Notes: generated from the sequence alone by a model not told the origin. A stretch of 64,000 nt of DNA from Pleomorphomonas sp. NRK KF1 (GCF_023721755.1 NZ_JAMDLH010000006.1:1-64000); one strand, 5' to 3'; positions 1 through 9,792 are shown, numbered from the stretch's first letter. A program made the numbers and translations.

Positions 1-96
1 TCGAGGACAGCCAGAATGACAGCCATATCCGCCTCACCTGCGCCGGGACAGTCTGCGGCCATCCGAGACGCTATGAAAAGGGGTAAGGCCGAGTGA
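1..96 (+). CDS. 3' end of an upstream gene, product unknown (partial)
   Basis: The window opens inside a frame that stays open to a TGA at 94-96, which overlaps the GTG start of the next gene as GTGA. A second open frame ends at the TAA at 84-86, leaving the AAGGGG ribosome site at 78-83 in its last codons. Either could be the true end of the upstream gene. In related genomes a sensor kinase often precedes tsaE, but nothing recognisable remains in these few residues, so no product is assigned. Confidence 0.35.
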   Translation, partial: SRTARMTAISASPAPGQSAAIRDAMKRGKAE

Positions 97-1616
97 GCGC
101 CGCCACGATGAGCGCGCCACTTCGCCGAATCGTGAGCGTGGCCGACGAGGCCGGCACACTTCGCCTTGCCGACGACATCGCCGCCATCGCCCGTCCGGGC
201 GACCTCATCGCCCTTCACGGCGACCTCGGCATGGGAAAGAGCGCGTTTGCGCGCGCCGTCGTTCGGCGCCTTGCCGGCGAACCGGATCTTGAGGTGCCCA
301 GCCCGACCTTCACGCTGCTGCAAAGCTACGAGACGGCCCGCTTCCCCGTCCATCACTTCGATCTCTATCGTCTCGCCGATCCCGACGAGCTCATCGAAAT
401 CGGCTTCTCCGAGGCCATCGGCGAGGGTCTCTCGCTGATCGAGTGGCCCGACCGGGCGGGCGACGAGTTGCCGGCCGAGCGGCTCGACATCGCCATATCC
501 GAAGGCAAGGACCTCAACGGCCGCCGCTTCTCGCTGGAAGCGCACGGCGACGGCTGGGCGGAGAGGCTCGACGAAACCTTCGCCGTTCGCGACCTTCTCG
601 ATCGGGCGGGCCTGGCAGGCGCCGAACGGCGGCATCTGCATGGCGACGCCTCGACGCGCAGTTTCGAGCGGGCGACGGTTGGCGGTCAGGCGGCGGTGGT
701 GATGCGCTGGCCTGCCTGGCGTGCCTACCTGAAGCGAAGCGACGACGACCGCTATGAGGAAATCGTCCACCTCGCCGATAGCCTCACTGCCTTTTCGGCC
801 ATTGCCGACACGCTGCGCCGTCACGGCTTCCGCAGCCCGCGCGTTCTCGATCGCGACACCGAACGGCGACTGATGCTGGTCGAAGATCTGGGCTCGGACG
901 GCATCGTGCACAACGGCGTGCCGATCACCGAGCGCTACCTCGCCGCCGCACGGCGGCTCGCCGACCTCGCGGTCGTGGTCTGGCCGGAGATCGCCGCCGA
1001 TGATGCGGGGAATCGCTGGCCGATGCCGCGCTACGACCGGCGGGCTCTTGCGACCGAGGTTGGCCTCTTCGCCGCTTGGTACGTCCCACATCTGACGGGC
1101 GCGTCGCTCGGAGCCGATGACCTTGCCGAATGGAACAACCTCTGGGACGGGCTTCTGACCCGCTTCGACGACGAACAGGGACGGCTGGTACTGCGCGACT
1201 ACCATTCGCCCAACATTCTCTGGCAGGCCTCCGGCGACCCCATCGGGTTGATCGACTTCCAGGACGGGTTGCTCGGTTCGCCGGCCTACGATTTCGGGGC
1301 CCTCGTCACCGACGCCCGCGTCGACATCCCGGACGAGCTCGCGGCCGCGATGATCGCTGCCTATGTCGACCGCCGGCGAACCCTCGACGCGAGCTTCGAC
1401 GCGGCCGACTTCCTTGAGCGCGCGACGATCCTCGGCGCCCAGCGCAACGCCAAGATTCTTGGTCGCTTCGTCGAGTATGCCGCGCGCACCGGCCGCACCC
1501 ATCATCTTCGCTTCTTGCCGCGCGTGCGCCGCAACCTCGAAAAAGCGCTGGACGACAAGGTTCTCGCCGGCGTCAAGCTCTGGTATGAACGGCTCGGACT
1601 CGCTCAACGGCCGTGA
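93..1616 (+). CDS. tsaE: Fusion of tRNA t6A synthesis ATPase TsaE and an AmgK-type sugar phosphotransferase
   Basis: This 507-residue protein joins two enzymes. Residues about 10-160 are TsaE, the ATPase needed for threonylcarbamoyl-A37 modification of tRNA: Walker A GDLGMGKS (43-50), SPTFTL (70-75), HFDLYR (89-94) and IEWPD (116-120). Residues about 165-500 are an aminoglycoside-phosphotransferase fold with the catalytic loop LRDYHSPNIL (367-376) and the metal Asp in IDFQD (387-391). By family this half is AmgK, the anomeric kinase for N-acetylmuramate and N-acetylglucosamine in cell-wall recycling. The neighbouring murU encodes the next step and strongly supports AmgK. The GTG start is chosen because AAGGGG lies 9 nt upstream; an in-frame ATG at 108 is possible. 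Confidence 0.9.
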   Translation: MSAATMSAPLRRIVSVADEAGTLRLADDIAAIARPGDLIALHGDLGMGKSAFARAVVRRLAGEPDLEVPSPTFTLLQSYETARFPVHHFDLYRLADPDELIEIGFSEAIGEGLSLIEWPDRAGDELPAERLDIAISEGKDLNGRRFSLEAHGDGWAERLDETFAVRDLLDRAGLAGAERRHLHGDASTRSFERATVGGQAAVVMRWPAWRAYLKRSDDDRYEEIVHLADSLTAFSAIADTLRRHGFRSPRVLDRDTERRLMLVEDLGSDGIVHNGVPITERYLAAARRLADLAVVVWPEIAADDAGNRWPMPRYDRRALATEVGLFAAWYVPHLTGASLGADDLAEWNNLWDGLLTRFDDEQGRLVLRDYHSPNILWQASGDPIGLIDFQDGLLGSPAYDFGALVTDARVDIPDELAAAMIAAYVDRRRTLDASFDAADFLERATILGAQRNAKILGRFVEYAARTGRTHHLRFLPRVRRNLEKALDDKVLAGVKLWYERLGLAQRP

Positions 1617-1656
1617 GCCCGTTCTTTCCAACCGCAGAGAGCCCGACCTTTTCAAG

Positions 1657-2400
1657 ATGACCGATGCTGTTTTCCCCTCCGCCTTCCGCCCTCGCCGGGC
1701 CATGGTGCTCGCCGCCGGACGTGGCAAGCGGATGCGTCCGATCACGGCGACCACGCCGAAGCCGCTGGTGGAAGTGCTCGGCCGCAGCCTGATCGATCGG
1801 GTCTTCGATCGCCTGGTTGAGGCTGAAGTCGAGACGGCTGTCGTCAACGTTCACTACCTCGCCGATCTCGTCGAGGTCCACGTCGGCAAGCGCAGCGACC
1901 TTTCCGTCGTCGTCTCCGACGAACGCGGCCTGCTGCTCGACACCGGCGGCGGTGTCGTCAAGGCGCTGCCTCATCTCGGCGCCGAGCCCTTCTATCATCT
2001 CAACTCCGACTCCATCTGGATCGAGGGCGTTTCCGCCAACCTGCCGCTGCTGGCCCGCGCCTGGGATGGCGATCGCATGGACGGGCTGCTGCTGCTCGCC
2101 CCCATCGTCGGCTCGGTCGGCTATCACGGCGTCGGCGATTTCGACATGGCCGGAGACGGACGCCTGACCCGGCGGCGCGAGCGTACGGTCGCCCCCTTCG
2201 TCTACGCCGGCGTTGCCATTCTCAAGCCGGAGATATTTGCCGATCGCCCGCTGGCCCCCTTCTCGCTCAATCGCATTTTCGACGAACTGATCGGCCAGGG
2301 ACGCCTGCATGGCGTCCGGCTGGAAGGTACCTGGCTGCACGTCGGCACGCCCGAAGCGATCAGACAGGCGGAGCGGACCATCCTGACATCGGCGGAGTAG
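1657..2400 (+). CDS. murU: N-acetylmuramate alpha-1-phosphate uridylyltransferase MurU
   Basis: This 247-residue nucleotidyltransferase has the signature LAAGRGKRMRP at residues 18-28, then the substrate segment TPKPLVEV and the metal Asp in NSDSIW. The family makes UDP-MurNAc from MurNAc-1-phosphate in the cytoplasm, letting recycled wall sugars re-enter precursor synthesis without MurA; in other bacteria this route gives intrinsic fosfomycin tolerance. It follows the AmgK-containing gene by 40 bp, so the two consecutive pathway steps are probably co-transcribed. The frame is open much further upstream into the preceding gene, but the ATG at 1657 places the signature near the N terminus as in homologues. 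A generic sugar-1-phosphate nucleotidyltransferase is the alternative by sequence alone. Confidence 0.88.
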   Translation: MTDAVFPSAFRPRRAMVLAAGRGKRMRPITATTPKPLVEVLGRSLIDRVFDRLVEAEVETAVVNVHYLADLVEVHVGKRSDLSVVVSDERGLLLDTGGGVVKALPHLGAEPFYHLNSDSIWIEGVSANLPLLARAWDGDRMDGLLLLAPIVGSVGYHGVGDFDMAGDGRLTRRRERTVAPFVYAGVAILKPEIFADRPLAPFSLNRIFDELIGQGRLHGVRLEGTWLHVGTPEAIRQAERTILTSAE

Positions 2401-2403
2401 GCA

Positions 2404-5400
2404 ATGACCGGGCGCGTCTTCACCATCCACCCCGGTGCGCCCTTCCTCGCCACGCTGGCCGAAGCGCTTCTCGACGGCCGCCTGATTGCCGGCCGCGACT
2501 ATCGGCACCACCCTCTCGACCTTGCCGACGTCAGCATCTACCTGCCAACCCGCCGGGCCGGGGCGGCGCTGAGACAGGCGTTTCGCGACGCCTTCGGAGC
2601 CGGGGCGGCGATGCTGCCGCGCATCCTGTCGATATCCGACGTGCTGGAGGCGGAAGACGACCTCCTGGCACCGGAAGCGCTCGACCTGCCGCCTGTCATC
2701 GCCGCCGCCGAACGACGGCTGATGCTGGCCCGCCTCGTCGCCCGCTGGCGCGAACGCGTGGCGAGCGATCAGTTGCTGACACCGGCCGGTCAGCCGGTTG
2801 TCGTACCGGGCTCGCCGGCGGAAGCGCTTAATCTTTCCGCCGACCTTCTCGCACTCCTCGACCAGGCCGAGCTGGAAGGCGTCGACTGGAGCAAGCTCGA
2901 TGCGCTGGTTCCGGACGATTATGCGGCCTGGTGGCAGCTGTCGCTCAACTTTCTCAGGATCGCCACCGAGGCATTGCCGGCCGCCATCGCCGAGCGTGGC
3001 CGGATCGGCGCCGGGCCCTTTCACCGCGCCATGGTCGAGGCGACCATAGCTCGCTGGCAGGTCCGGCCGCCGTCCGGTCCGGTGATCATCGCCGGCTCGA
3101 CCGGCTCGGTGCCGAGCACTGCCGATCTGATGTCCGCGGTGCTGTCGCTTTCCGAAGGCGCGGTCGTATTGCCCGGCCTCGACATTGCCGCGCCGGCCGA
3201 GACGATCGCCGCCAGCGTCTTTGATTGTGCCCACCCCGAGCACACCATGAACAAGCTCGTCGAACGGTTTGGCGTCGAGCGGGAGAGCATCGGTCAGCTG
3301 GGTGAGCCGGAGGCGGCGATGGCCGTCCGCTTCGACATCGTCCGGCGGGCCCTTGTGCCGGCCGCCGTTACCGATCTCTGGCCGCAGCATGCCGCCGTCC
3401 TCGATGCCGACCCCGAAGGTACTGATGCCGCACTGGCCGGGATTTCTCTCGTCGTCGCCGCCAACGAGGCCGAAGAGGCACTCGCAGCCGCCATCGCCCT
3501 CCGCCAATGCCTCGAGAACCCGGCCGCGCGATCGATCCTCGTCACGCCCGACCGCACCATCATTCGCCGTGTCGTCGCCGAGCTCGAGCGGTTCGGCATC
3601 GAGGTGGAGGACACCGCCGGCCAGCCGCTGCCTCAAACCTCCTACGGTCAGCTCGCCCTGCTTCTGGTCGAGGCCGCCGCCGAAGATTTCCCGCCGGTGA
3701 AGGTGGCTGCGATCCTGGGTCATCCTGAGGCGCGCTTCGGCTGGACCGCAGCGCGGATCCGCCCGGCCGGACGTCTGATCGCCCGCAAGGTATTGCGCGG
3801 CCCCCGGCTTGCCGGCGGCGTTCCCGCTATCTCGAAGGCGTTGCAAGCGTTGGCGGAGCAGGCCGAGGCGGGGGGCGAGAGCACCCTCCTGTCGGATGCG
3901 ATTGCCCTTGCCTCCGCCTTCGGTGACGCCATGGCGCCGCTCGTCGCCGCGGCAACCTTGCCGGCCCCGACTCTGGTCGACTTTCTTGACGCCCTGCGAG
4001 AGACGCTGGCTCATGTCACCCGCCGCCCCGAAGACGACAAAGACGAACCGACCCGGGCGGAACGGCAGCTTCTGTCGATTCTCGACGAGCACCTCCGCGC
4101 TCCCGACGCCGGACTGGCGCTCACCGGCGCCGATTTCGCCCCCGTCCTGCGCGCCCTGATCGGCAATGTCCTGGTGCTGACGCCAAGCCGGCGCGCTCGC
4201 GTCATGGCCACCGGCCCGATCGAGGCGCGACTTCTGCCGACCGATCGCCTCGTGCTGGTCGGCCTCGACGAGGGCGTTTTCCCGCCCGTTACCGACACAG
4301 GCGCCTGGCTGTCGCGGCCGATGCGCGCCGGTCTCGGCCTCAGCCCGCCCGAGGTCCGCATCGGCCTGTCCGCGCACGATTTTTCCTCGGCCCTTGGCGC
4401 AGAAGACACGGTATTGATCCGCTCGGCGCGACGCGGCGGCGCACCGACGGTGCCGACCCGCTTTCTCCAGCGCCTGGCCAGCCTGATCGGTCCGGCGCGA
4501 ACGGAGGCCATGATGGCGCGTGGCGACCGCTTCATCGACTGGGCGCGCCGGCTCGACGACCGGACGGCCGTATCGCGCGCGCAGCGGCCAAATCCCACAC
4601 CGCCGGTGGCGGCAAGGCCGCGCATGCTGCCGGTCACCGACATCGAAACGCTGATCCGCGACCCCTACGCCATCTATGCCAAGCGTATCCTGAAACTCAG
4701 GCCGCTCGACAGCTTCGGCGAAACGCCCGATTTCGGTACGCGTGGGACGCTCATCCACGACGTTCTCGCCGACTTCGCGGCGACCTGGACCGCGCCCTGG
4801 GATGAGGCGGCCGTCGCAGCGCTGATCGAGTTTGGCCGGGGGCGATTCTCCGAAGCGCTGGCCGCCCATCCGGAAGTCCACGCGCTCTGGTGGCCGCGCT
4901 TTCAGGCACTGGCCCGCTTCATCGTGCTGGAGTTCGAAGCCAAACGCGCGCCACTGGCTCGCCATCCCGAGATCGAAGGCAGCATGAATGTCACCGACGA
5001 CTTCGCGCTGACCGGTCGAGCCGACCGGGTCGACATCGAAGAGGATGGCCGCGTTACCATCATCGACTTCAAAACCGGCCGGGCGCCCACGGCGGCGCAG
5101 ATCGCCGCGCAGCTGACGCCGCAGCTGCCGCTCGAAGCGGTCATCGCCCGCCACGGCGGCTTTGCTCGCCTGACGAGCCCGCGCGAAGCGGCCGAACTCG
5201 TGCACGTTGTCCTGCGCGGCCTCGAAGGGCGCGACGAGATCGAAAGCTATACCGGTCACGCGCCGCGCGGTGGCGATCCGGTGACACTGGAGGAGACCAT
5301 AGCCGAGGCGGAACTGCGCCTGCGCGGCCTCGTGCGCGCCTATGCCGATCCGAAGCGAGGCTACCTGTCGCGCGCGCGCCCCTTCCGCAAGACCGACCGC

Positions 5401-5466
5401 GGCGACTACGACCATCTCGCCCGGGTCATCGAGTGGAGCATCGAGGACGACGGAGGCGAGGAATGA
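2404..5466 (+). CDS. addB: Double-strand break repair protein AddB (helicase-nuclease subunit)
   Basis: At 1,020 residues this fits alphaproteobacterial AddB, which partners AddA in resecting double-strand DNA ends for RecA. The N-terminal half is a degenerate helicase-like region without a clear Walker A. The C-terminal third is a PD-(D/E)XK nuclease: RGTLIHDVL begins near residue 781, and the catalytic stretch ends in IDFKTG with D888 and K890. It starts 3 nt after murU and ends with TGA inside the ATGA overlap with addA, indicating translational coupling. I see no iron-sulfur cysteine cluster of the Firmicutes AddB type. Confidence 0.93.
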   Translation: MTGRVFTIHPGAPFLATLAEALLDGRLIAGRDYRHHPLDLADVSIYLPTRRAGAALRQAFRDAFGAGAAMLPRILSISDVLEAEDDLLAPEALDLPPVIAAAERRLMLARLVARWRERVASDQLLTPAGQPVVVPGSPAEALNLSADLLALLDQAELEGVDWSKLDALVPDDYAAWWQLSLNFLRIATEALPAAIAERGRIGAGPFHRAMVEATIARWQVRPPSGPVIIAGSTGSVPSTADLMSAVLSLSEGAVVLPGLDIAAPAETIAASVFDCAHPEHTMNKLVERFGVERESIGQLGEPEAAMAVRFDIVRRALVPAAVTDLWPQHAAVLDADPEGTDAALAGISLVVAANEAEEALAAAIALRQCLENPAARSILVTPDRTIIRRVVAELERFGIEVEDTAGQPLPQTSYGQLALLLVEAAAEDFPPVKVAAILGHPEARFGWTAARIRPAGRLIARKVLRGPRLAGGVPAISKALQALAEQAEAGGESTLLSDAIALASAFGDAMAPLVAAATLPAPTLVDFLDALRETLAHVTRRPEDDKDEPTRAERQLLSILDEHLRAPDAGLALTGADFAPVLRALIGNVLVLTPSRRARVMATGPIEARLLPTDRLVLVGLDEGVFPPVTDTGAWLSRPMRAGLGLSPPEVRIGLSAHDFSSALGAEDTVLIRSARRGGAPTVPTRFLQRLASLIGPARTEAMMARGDRFIDWARRLDDRTAVSRAQRPNPTPPVAARPRMLPVTDIETLIRDPYAIYAKRILKLRPLDSFGETPDFGTRGTLIHDVLADFAATWTAPWDEAAVAALIEFGRGRFSEALAAHPEVHALWWPRFQALARFIVLEFEAKRAPLARHPEIEGSMNVTDDFALTGRADRVDIEEDGRVTIIDFKTGRAPTAAQIAAQLTPQLPLEAVIARHGGFARLTSPREAAELVHVVLRGLEGRDEIESYTGHAPRGGDPVTLEETIAEAELRLRGLVRAYADPKRGYLSRARPFRKTDRGDYDHLARVIEWSIEDDGGEE

Positions 5467-8400
5467 AAATCCCGGCCGCAACGCGTCAAACGCAGCTTCT
5501 CGCCACCGACCCCAAGGCCTCCGCCTTCGTGTCGGCCAACGCGGGGTCGGGGAAGACGTGGGTGCTGACGCGCCGGGTGATCCGCCTGTTGCTCGACGGC
5601 GTCGACCCCGGCCGCATCCTCTGCCTCACCTTCACCAAGGCGGCGGCGGTCGAGATGTCCGGTCGCATCTTCGACGAGCTCGGCCGCTGGGCCGGTCTTG
5701 CCGACGATGAGTTGGTTGGCGTTCTGTCGGAGCTGGAGGGACAGCCGGTGCCGCCGGAACGACTGGCGCCGGCACGGCGGCTGTTCGCCCGTGCCATCGA
5801 AACGCCGGGTGGCCTGAAGATCCAGACCATCCACGCGTTCGCCGAGGCCCTGTTGCAGCGCTTCCCGCTTGAAGCCGGGCTCGACGGCCGCTTCCGCGTT
5901 CTCGACGACGCCCGTGCGGCCGACCTCTACGCCGAGGCGAGGGCCGAGCTTCTGACTGACTGCGCCGCCCATCCCAACAGTCCCGAAGGTCGCGCCCTCT
6001 CCGAGCTGGTGGCGATCGCCGGCGATGAAGCGCTCGATCGGGCGCTTTCCGCCGTCGTCGCGGCCCGTGACGAGCTCGCCGCCTACTTCGACGGTACGGC
6101 GTCGGTCGATGAGGCCCTGGCCGCCTTGCCGCAGGTCCTTGGTGCGCCAAGCGGGGCAAGCCGGGAGAGTCTCGTCGGGGAAATGGCAACATCTCCCGCG
6201 TTCTCAGGCCAGTTCTTAAGCCGGCTGATCGATGTTCTGGACGCGTCGAAGTCGAAATCCATGACGACGCTCGGCGAGGGTTTTCGTACGGCGCTGGCTG
6301 CCGCCGACGCCGAAGCGCGCCGACCACTGTGGCGCGCGCTGTTCCTGACTGCCAGAAGCGAACCGCGCAAGCGCCCGTTCACCAAGGACGTCCTCGACGT
6401 GCTGCCGGAAGCCAGCGAGCGTTTCGAAGAGGAAGCGCGACGGCTCATCGGGCTGGAACGAGCGCTGTCGGCGACTCTGTGGGGAACGCGCAGCGCCGCT
6501 CTCCTTCGCCTTGCCGACCGGATGATCGGTCTCATCGAAGCCAAGAAGGCCAGGCTCGGCCTCCTCGATTTCGACGATCTGATCGAACGCGCCGCCGCCC
6601 TCCTGTCGCACTCGGATGCGGCCGAATGGGTGCAGTACAAGCTCGACGAGGGCCTAGACCATGTGCTCGTCGACGAGGCGCAGGACACCTCGCCGCGCCA
6701 ATGGCGGATCGTGGAGGCGCTCACCGGCGAGTTCTCGGCCGGCGAAGGAGCGCGATCCGGCCGTCGGCGCACCGTCTTCGCGGTCGGCGACGAGAAACAG
6801 TCCATCTATTCCTTTCAGGGCGCGGCGCCTCATCTGTTCGGCTTGACGCGCAGGACCTTGGGCCGGCGACTTGCCGACGCCGGGCTGCCGGTCCACGATC
6901 TCCGCCTTACCCTGTCCTTCCGATCGACGGCGGCCGTGGTCGGCGCCGTCGATGCCGTGTTCCGGAATCCGGCAGCGCATGCCGGCCTTTCCACCGATCC
7001 CGGTCCGACCGTTCACGAGACGGTGCGCGGTCGCGAGCCAGGGCTCGTCGAGCTTTGGCCAGCGGTCGAGAAACTGCCGGCGCCGCCGCCCGGAAACTGG
7101 GAAGACCCGGTCGATGCCACCGCCGCCGCGAGCCCGGCCGTGCGCCTCGCCGCCCGTGTTGCCGACGAGGTCGCCGGCTGGCTGCGCTCGGGCACTCGCA
7201 TCGCCGCCACCGGCGCGCCGATCCGGCCCGGCGACATCCTGGTGCTCGTCCGCAAGCGCGGCGCTTTCGTCGAGGCGGTCAACCGGGCCTTGAAGCAGCG
7301 CGGCGTGGCGGTGGCCGGCGCCGACCGGCTCGACGTGGTCGGCCACATCGTCACCCAGGATCTGCTGGCCGCCGTCCGAGTCGCGCTTCTGCCCGAAGAC
7401 GACCTGACGCTTGCCACCGTTGCCAAGTCGCCACTCGTAGGCCTCTCGGAAGAAGCGCTGTTTCGCCTTGCTCACGGCCGACGGGGCCGTCTCTGGGACG
7501 TGGTTCGGCAGCGGGCGTCCGAGGGGGACGCTGACGCCGAGAGGCTGCGGGCCACCGTCATGCTCTGGATGAGCCGGGCCGACCGGGGCGAGCCCTTCGC
7601 CTTCCTGTCGCGAATCGTCGGTCTCGATGGCGGTCGCGCGTCCTACCGCGCCCGTTTCGGCCGCGAAGCCGACGAAGTGATCGACGAACTGCTGACGCTG
7701 GCGCTGGCCTATGAGGGCGAGGAAACGGCCGGGCTCAACGGCTTCGTCGACCGGCTCGCCAAGGGCGGCGAACTGATCCGCCGTGAGCTCGATGCCGAGC
7801 GCGACGAGGTCCGCGTCATGACGGTGCATGGCTCCAAGGGACTGGAGGCGCCGGTCGTGTTCCTGATCGATCCCGGCGACAAGCCGGCCAGCGAAAAGAA
7901 CCTGCCCGACATTCTTGCGATAAGCGATGGTCCCAACCCGCCGATCGTCTGGCGGCAGGCAGGCGCCTTCCGCCCGGCGCCCGTGGAAGCGGCGGCGGCG
8001 GCCTTCATCACCGCCCAGGAAGAGGAATACAAGCGGCTGCTGTATGTCGGGTTGACGCGCGCGCGGGACCGACTGATTGTCGCCGGTCTCAAGGGCGCCG
8101 AGGAAGGCGCCGACCGCCGTTGGCACGGCCTTGTCGAGGCGGCGCTCCGAACCGAAGCCGAGACGGTGAAGGACAGCGATGGCACCATCATCGCCTGGCG
8201 CTGGCATGCGCCTGACGAGGCTTCCGCTGCGCCGCCCCAGCCAGCCAGAGCGAACGCCGACGCCCCCATGCCGTTGCCCGACTGGCTGACCCGCAAGGTT
8301 ATGGAGGCCGCTCCTACCGCTACCGAAATCGCGCCGTCGCGCGCCGCCAGGGCAAGCCAGAACGGCGCGCCGGGGGACGCCTTCGATCCGGCTGCCGCGG

Positions 8401-8960
8401 CCCAGGGCACATTGCTGCATCGCCTCTTCGAGCTATTGCCCGACATAGAACCACCCGCCCGCGCCAGCGCAGCCGACAGCTACCTCACCCGCCTCTTTCC
8501 AGACCTGGCCGACAGCGATCGCAACACGCTGGTCGAGAACACCGTTGCCCTGATGGCGCGGCCGGATCTCGCGCGCCTGTTTTCCCCCGACGCGCGCGCC
8601 GAAGCGGCGATCGCCGGCAACATCGCGACGCCGAGAGGCCGATCGATCTCCGTCAGCGGCAGCGTCGATCGACTGCTGGTCGAGCCGGACACCGTTACGA
8701 TCGTCGACTACAAGACGGCCGCCCGCCCTCCGCGCGCCATTCCCCCAAGGTATGCCCTGCAGCTCGCCCTCTATCGGGCGGTGCTCACGCGCCTCTGGCC
8801 CGACCGATCCATTCGCGCAGCGATTCTCTGGACTGCGACCGCGCGGTTCGACGAGGTAGCGACGGACACATTGGACGCGGTGCTCGCAACCTACCTCAAG
8901 AGCATGGACGCCGGTACGGAGCCCATCGATCACGAATACGAAATCGATGATCGGCCCTGA
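5463..8960 (+). CDS. addA: Double-strand break repair helicase AddA
   Basis: This 1,165-residue UvrD-family helicase-nuclease has Walker A ANAGSGKT (25-32), Walker B region VDEAQDTSP (about 403-411), GDEKQSIYSF, the motif V region MTVHGSKGLEAP and LLYVGLTRARDRL. A C-terminal RecB-type nuclease carries VDYKT with D1082 and K1084. It unwinds and cuts DNA ends together with AddB. The ATG at 5463 overlaps the addB stop by 4 nt. The frame is open far upstream inside addB, but that part is just the shadow of addB. The length is normal and all the helicase motifs I looked for are present. Confidence 0.95.
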   Translation: MKIPAATRQTQLLATDPKASAFVSANAGSGKTWVLTRRVIRLLLDGVDPGRILCLTFTKAAAVEMSGRIFDELGRWAGLADDELVGVLSELEGQPVPPERLAPARRLFARAIETPGGLKIQTIHAFAEALLQRFPLEAGLDGRFRVLDDARAADLYAEARAELLTDCAAHPNSPEGRALSELVAIAGDEALDRALSAVVAARDELAAYFDGTASVDEALAALPQVLGAPSGASRESLVGEMATSPAFSGQFLSRLIDVLDASKSKSMTTLGEGFRTALAAADAEARRPLWRALFLTARSEPRKRPFTKDVLDVLPEASERFEEEARRLIGLERALSATLWGTRSAALLRLADRMIGLIEAKKARLGLLDFDDLIERAAALLSHSDAAEWVQYKLDEGLDHVLVDEAQDTSPRQWRIVEALTGEFSAGEGARSGRRRTVFAVGDEKQSIYSFQGAAPHLFGLTRRTLGRRLADAGLPVHDLRLTLSFRSTAAVVGAVDAVFRNPAAHAGLSTDPGPTVHETVRGREPGLVELWPAVEKLPAPPPGNWEDPVDATAAASPAVRLAARVADEVAGWLRSGTRIAATGAPIRPGDILVLVRKRGAFVEAVNRALKQRGVAVAGADRLDVVGHIVTQDLLAAVRVALLPEDDLTLATVAKSPLVGLSEEALFRLAHGRRGRLWDVVRQRASEGDADAERLRATVMLWMSRADRGEPFAFLSRIVGLDGGRASYRARFGREADEVIDELLTLALAYEGEETAGLNGFVDRLAKGGELIRRELDAERDEVRVMTVHGSKGLEAPVVFLIDPGDKPASEKNLPDILAISDGPNPPIVWRQAGAFRPAPVEAAAAAFITAQEEEYKRLLYVGLTRARDRLIVAGLKGAEEGADRRWHGLVEAALRTEAETVKDSDGTIIAWRWHAPDEASAAPPQPARANADAPMPLPDWLTRKVMEAAPTATEIAPSRAARASQNGAPGDAFDPAAAAQGTLLHRLFELLPDIEPPARASAADSYLTRLFPDLADSDRNTLVENTVALMARPDLARLFSPDARAEAAIAGNIATPRGRSISVSGSVDRLLVEPDTVTIVDYKTAARPPRAIPPRYALQLALYRAVLTRLWPDRSIRAAILWTATARFDEVATDTLDAVLATYLKSMDAGTEPIDHEYEIDDRP

Positions 8961-9150
8961 AGCAAGAATTCGTTGGCGCTTCGGCCCAAGGCATTGTTTT
9001 GACAGAGATCTCTCTTCAGACAAACCAATGGTGCATCGCCACCCTGCCATAGCCCTGCTTGACGCTGCGGGGTCTGCTCCTTAGCTTTCTGTCAACAGGC
9101 GCGGCCCGACGATGAGTCGGCGCCGCGTTGTCCATCTTGCGAGGTCTGTC

Positions 9151-9471
9151 ATGTCGACCAAGAAAGTCACCGACCAGTCGTTTCCCACCGACGTGCTTGC
9201 CTCGTCGACGCCCGTCCTCGTCGATTTCTGGGCCGAGTGGTGCGGCCCCTGCCGCATGATCGCTCCGGCGCTCGAGGAGATCGCCGGCGAGCTCGACGGC
9301 AAGATCACCATCGCCAAGCTCAACGTCGATGAGAACGGCAACACGGCGATGAAATACGGCGTCCGCTCGATCCCGACGCTGATCATCTTCAAGGATGGCG
9401 AACCCGCCGCGATGAAGGTCGGCGCAGCCCCGAAGAGCGACCTCACCGCCTGGATCAAGGCTGCGATCTGA
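9151..9471 (+). CDS. trxA: Thioredoxin
   Basis: This 106-residue protein is a complete classic thioredoxin. The redox site WCGPC is at residues 30-34 after VLVDFWAE, and the cis-proline segment RSIPTL lies in the second half. It reduces cytoplasmic protein disulfides with electrons from thioredoxin reductase. A GTG or ATG 39 bp further upstream would add an Arg-rich, unconserved tail. The ATG at 9151 preceded by GAGG gives the standard family length. It lies 190 bp after addA, an arrangement common in Rhizobiales, and is followed by a strong terminator. Confidence 0.95.
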   Translation: MSTKKVTDQSFPTDVLASSTPVLVDFWAEWCGPCRMIAPALEEIAGELDGKITIAKLNVDENGNTAMKYGVRSIPTLIIFKDGEPAAMKVGAAPKSDLTAWIKAAI

Positions 9472-9492
9472 AGTCCCGTCGTCATGACATAG

Positions 9493-9529
9493 AAAACCCC
9501 GGTTTCGCCTCGCGGAACCGGGGTTTTTA
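9493..9529 (+). terminator. Intrinsic terminator after trxA
   Basis: A 12-bp perfect stem, AAAACCCCGGTT at 9493-9504 and AACCGGGGTTTT at 9516-9527, encloses an 11-nt loop and runs into T residues. Because the stem begins with AAAA it can also work on the - strand, ending the convergent feo operon. Confidence 0.9.
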
Positions 9530-9541
9530 TTTGGTCGGGTT

Positions 9542-9787
9542 TCAGCTGGCCAGTTTGATATCCCCGATCCATTCGAAGATTTCTTCGGCCTTGCAGGAGC
9601 AGCCGCAGGAGCCGGCCCGCGAGCAGGTCGCGCCGGCGGCCAACGGGCGCACCTTGCCCTTGGCAACCCAGAGATCCAGCACGGCTCGGACGGCGTCCTC
9701 GCCGGCATCGAAGTGCACCGCGACGTCGGAGAGGGACGCGTTGCCCCGCTCCTTCAGATAGTCACGGACGGTGGAAGGCGTCATCAT
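9542..9787 (-). CDS. feoC: FeoC-like small winged-helix regulator
   Basis: This 81-residue protein lies 5 bp downstream of feoB. Its N-terminal half reads as a small winged helix (TPSTVRDYLKERGNASLSDV). The C-terminal half has four clustered cysteines, C55, C61, C63 and C65, in the position where FeoC proteins carry their Fe-S or regulatory Cys motif. FeoC is thought to stabilise or regulate FeoB. There are two adjacent ATG codons (9787 and 9784); which is used is unclear. Identification rests on context, size and the Cys pattern. Confidence 0.72.
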   Translation of the reverse strand: MMTPSTVRDYLKERGNASLSDVAVHFDAGEDAVRAVLDLWVAKGKVRPLAAGATCSRAGSCGCSCKAEEIFEWIGDIKLAS

Positions 9788-9792
9788 GGGCT

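Noticed and set aside
1573-5481. A 1,302-codon open frame on the - strand opposite murU and addB
   Set aside because: It is antisense to genes with clear motifs, and its translation is Arg/Gly-rich without domains; long antisense frames are expected at this GC content.
8999-9027. TTGACA upstream of trxA as a housekeeping promoter
   Set aside because: A -35 match exists at 8999-9004, but no acceptable -10 hexamer lies 16-18 bp downstream.
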